Source: Kiritimatiellia bacterium (GTDB taxonomy: Bacteria; Verrucomicrobiota; Kiritimatiellia; SLAD01). From it: a stretch of DNA of 8,335 bases. The stretch is from NCBI GenBank assembly GCA_007127595.1, contig SKZA01000397.1, positions 1 to 8,335 on the forward strand, written 5' to 3'. The stretch's first letter is position 1, and every line of letters begins with the position of its first letter. The notes beneath the pieces were generated by a model. The model searched no databases, had not been told where the DNA came from, and saw only the letters and a program-made list of their open reading frames with translations. Below, one piece after another: positions 6,379-8,335 of this stretch. Both the position numbers and the translations under genes were made by a program.

Positions 6379-7647
6379 ATGATGTCACTTAATCGGCATG
6401 GACCCACCCGTCTGGCGGCTGGTACCCTCGCATTGGCCCTCGCATTCGCCCTCCCGCAGGAGACCGAAGCCATTGAGGGTATTGAATACGGTCCGCTCAC
6501 GATTGGCGGCGCCATGCGCGTCAATTACATACTGGGCGACTACGAGAAGGACGGCTCAGGCGCGCCTCAGCGCGGCGGAAGCGGCGGAGACTTCGAGCTT
6601 GATACCTTCCGCGTGAATATGGATCTGGCCCATGAGGGTTGGCTGGCCAAGGGGGAATACCGTTGGTATTCCGGTTATAACTTTCTGCATACCGGCTGGA
6701 TCGGTTACGAGGACGAAGACGTCGGCCGCATTGAAGTCGGTATGAATCGGACCCCTTTCGGCGTCGGGCCCTATGGCCCGGCCAATAGCTGGTTCTTTGA
6801 TCAGCACTATTATGTCGGGCTCTCCGACAGTATGAAGCTCGGGATCAAGTATACCCGCGCGATTGATCGATTGACGTTGGACTTCGGTTATTACCCGATC
6901 GATATGCCCAACGGCCGTGGCGCGTCCGATGAGAGCGCGCGCTATTCCTATACGGTGGTTACGGAAGATGTCGCCGATATTCCCGGCGCATACGAAAACC
7001 GGCATCAATTAAACGCCCGGGCCGTCTACGCCTTTGAGGACCTGAACACCGATCTCGGCGTGTCCGCGCAATGGTCGCGTTTGGATGCCCGCGATGACCG
7101 CGCGGAGAACTCCGACGCGTATGCCTTCAGCGCGCATAGCCGAACCACGATCGGCGCGCTGGGCGTGATGCTGCAGGTGACGTCATACAAGTTTGACGCC
7201 GACTACAATCCGGACGAAGAAGGCGTGCGCCCCACCAATGACCTCATCGTCATGGGTGCGTATGATTTCGCATGGCCTGTGGCGAGTGAAGGCATCATTC
7301 CCTCCATCGCCGTTTCGTACACGGTGGTGCCCGAACGTATTGCCTGGATCGATTCCGTCACCTTCTACAATGACTACAGTGTCATTTTGAAGGACGGCGA
7401 GATCAACGGTCAGAGCTTCAATGACAGTGCGCTGAACGTGACCGGCATGGCGATTGCCCGGAACAACTGGTACATCTACGTCGATTACGCGTTATCCAGC
7501 GGGAATTACTTTGTGGGTAATCGGGGCGACGATTACGGATTCGGCGAGGACAATCAGTTCGCCGAAGCCTCCGTCGGCGATTTCGGCAGCAACCAGAACG
7601 ATCGATGGAATGGCCGTTTCAACATTAATTTCGGCTACTACTTCTAA
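6379..7647 (+). CDS. Putative outer-membrane porin (beta-barrel protein)
   Basis: A 422-residue secreted protein, probably a passive channel in the outer membrane. The first 31 residues form a signal peptide: Arg6 and Arg11, a hydrophobic core (12-25, rich in Leu and Ala), and a likely cut after TEA (29-31). The mature part (about 391 residues) opens with GPLTIGGAMRVNYILGDYE and alternates polar and aromatic residues as membrane beta strands do. Examples are FRVNMDLAHEGWLAKGEYRWY and IEVGMNRTPFGVGPYGPANS. It ends NINFGYYF, with the terminal Phe and alternating hydrophobics of a BAM recognition signal. Acidic residues are plentiful in probable loops. Size and style fit 16- to 18-strand porins, but the exact family and substrate cannot be named; a carbohydrate- or anion-selective channel is also possible. 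Only 14 bases separate its stop from proV, with the proV ribosome site overlapping the stop codon, so the two are probably cotranscribed. This makes a role in osmolyte entry an attractive inference. Confidence 0.82.
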   Translation: MMSLNRHGPTRLAAGTLALALAFALPQETEAIEGIEYGPLTIGGAMRVNYILGDYEKDGSGAPQRGGSGGDFELDTFRVNMDLAHEGWLAKGEYRWYSGYNFLHTGWIGYEDEDVGRIEVGMNRTPFGVGPYGPANSWFFDQHYYVGLSDSMKLGIKYTRAIDRLTLDFGYYPIDMPNGRGASDESARYSYTVVTEDVADIPGAYENRHQLNARAVYAFEDLNTDLGVSAQWSRLDARDDRAENSDAYAFSAHSRTTIGALGVMLQVTSYKFDADYNPDEEGVRPTNDLIVMGAYDFAWPVASEGIIPSIAVSYTVVPERIAWIDSVTFYNDYSVILKDGEINGQSFNDSALNVTGMAIARNNWYIYVDYALSSGNYFVGNRGDDYGFGEDNQFAEASVGDFGSNQNDRWNGRFNINFGYYF

Positions 7648-7661
7648 GGAGTACGGCCGGA

Positions 7662-8335
7662 ATGGGTGAACAAACGCCGGTCATCGAAGTACGGGATCTG
7701 TATAAGATCTTCGGGTCCCGTACTGCGGAGGCCAGAGAACTCATTGAGCAAGGGGTGCCCCGGTCCGACATTCTCAAGCGGACCGGGTGCACGCCTGCCG
7801 TTGTGCGCGCTGAATTTGCCATCCCCAAGCGTGAAACCTTCGTCATTATGGGGCTGTCCGGCAGTGGCAAGTCCACCTTGCTGCGCCTGCTGAATCGCCT
7901 GATTGAGCCCACCAGCGGCGAAGTGCTGGTGGACGGAGAGGACATCTCCGGCCTGGGCCGACACGCGTTGCGGGAAGTGCGCCGCAAAAAGTTTGCCATG
8001 GTCTTTCAGCATTTTGGTCTGCTCCCGCACCGGAACGTTTTGGAGAATGTGGGTTTCGGGCTCGAAATCCAGGAAGTCGACAACGAATCGCGACGAAAAA
8101 AAGCCATGGAGGCAATCGACGTTGTCGGGCTGAACGGCTACGAGCACAGCGCGATTTCCGAATTGAGCGGTGGCATGCAGCAGCGGGTCGGGCTGGCCCG
8201 CGCATTGGCGACGGATCCCGAAATTCTCCTGATGGATGAGGCCTTCAGCGCGCTGGATCCCCTGATCCGCACACAGATGCAGGACGAACTGATTGAGCTG
8301 CAGGCGCGCTTGCACAAGACCGTCGTCTTCATTAC
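7662..8335 (+). CDS. proV: Glycine betaine/proline ABC transporter ATP-binding protein ProV (OpuAA), 3' partial
   Basis: The ATPase of the ProU/OpuA-type importer, which brings glycine betaine and related osmoprotectants across the inner membrane under osmotic stress. The frame stays open to the window end (224 codons plus two bases, of roughly 400 in ProV). An N-terminal segment typical of ProV (YKIFG at 14-18, then IEQGVPRSDILKRTG, 28-42) precedes the ATPase core, a feature that separates this subfamily from general ABC ATPases. Visible motifs are Walker A GLSGSGKST (64-72), LLNRLIEPTSGEV (76-88), Q-loop VFQHFGLLPH (114-123, Gln116), signature LSGGMQQRVGLARAL (168-182), Walker B ILLMDEAFSALD (188-199, Asp192, Glu193) and DPLIRTQMQDEL (199-210). 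The H-loop and the C-terminal CBS domains used in osmosensing lie outside. AAGGAG at 7646-7651 is the ribosome site, 10 bases before ATG. Genes for the permease (proW) and binding protein (proX) are expected downstream but are not visible. Confidence 0.95.
   Translation, partial: MGEQTPVIEVRDLYKIFGSRTAEARELIEQGVPRSDILKRTGCTPAVVRAEFAIPKRETFVIMGLSGSGKSTLLRLLNRLIEPTSGEVLVDGEDISGLGRHALREVRRKKFAMVFQHFGLLPHRNVLENVGFGLEIQEVDNESRRKKAMEAIDVVGLNGYEHSAISELSGGMQQRVGLARALATDPEILLMDEAFSALDPLIRTQMQDELIELQARLHKTVVFI

Noticed and set aside
7644..8315. A 223-codon minus-strand frame opposite proV
   Set aside because: The + strand here encodes an ABC ATPase with every expected motif. The minus frame is a shadow.

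Overview
The window reads as about 8.3 kb of chromosome from a Gram-negative (diderm) bacterium with moderately high GC. It carries six protein-coding genes, all on the + strand, in three blocks separated by palindrome-rich gaps. The order tgt-yajC-secD/secF is a widespread bacterial arrangement. Here SecD and SecF are fused into one 828-residue protein, and recJ follows. From memory, a fused secDF next to recJ is also found in chlamydiae, so a member of the PVC group (Verrucomicrobiota, Kiritimatiellota, Chlamydiota and relatives) is a reasonable guess. That assignment is inference only.

Block 1 (1-3966): tgt (5' end missing, queuosine tRNA modification), yajC (overlapping tgt by 4 bases) and the secDF fusion. 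YajC and SecDF form the accessory membrane complex that uses the proton gradient to help preproteins through SecYEG. A 124-bp gap between yajC and secDF is filled largely by telomere-like heptamers of the GGTTCAG type arranged as an inverted repeat with a 21-bp perfect stem.

Block 2 (3967-5942): a 227-bp gap holds several hairpins, including a likely terminator with a GAAA tetraloop behind secDF and a perfect 11-bp stem just before recJ. recJ encodes a complete 582-residue single-strand-specific 5'-3' exonuclease with all its metal-binding motifs.

Block 3 (5943-8335): a 436-bp gap holds a nested palindromic element of about 172 bp, a candidate sigma-70-type promoter, and a pair of CCGTACGG palindromes. 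It is followed by a secreted beta-barrel outer-membrane protein that resembles a porin. Fourteen bases later begins proV, the ATPase of the ProU/OpuA glycine-betaine importer, cut off by the window end. The tight spacing suggests that an outer-membrane channel and an inner-membrane osmolyte importer are made together, as an organism coping with salt might do.

No clearly new multi-gene system is visible. The most unusual content is the set of intergenic palindromes, which look like members of dispersed repeat families, and the porin-proV pairing.
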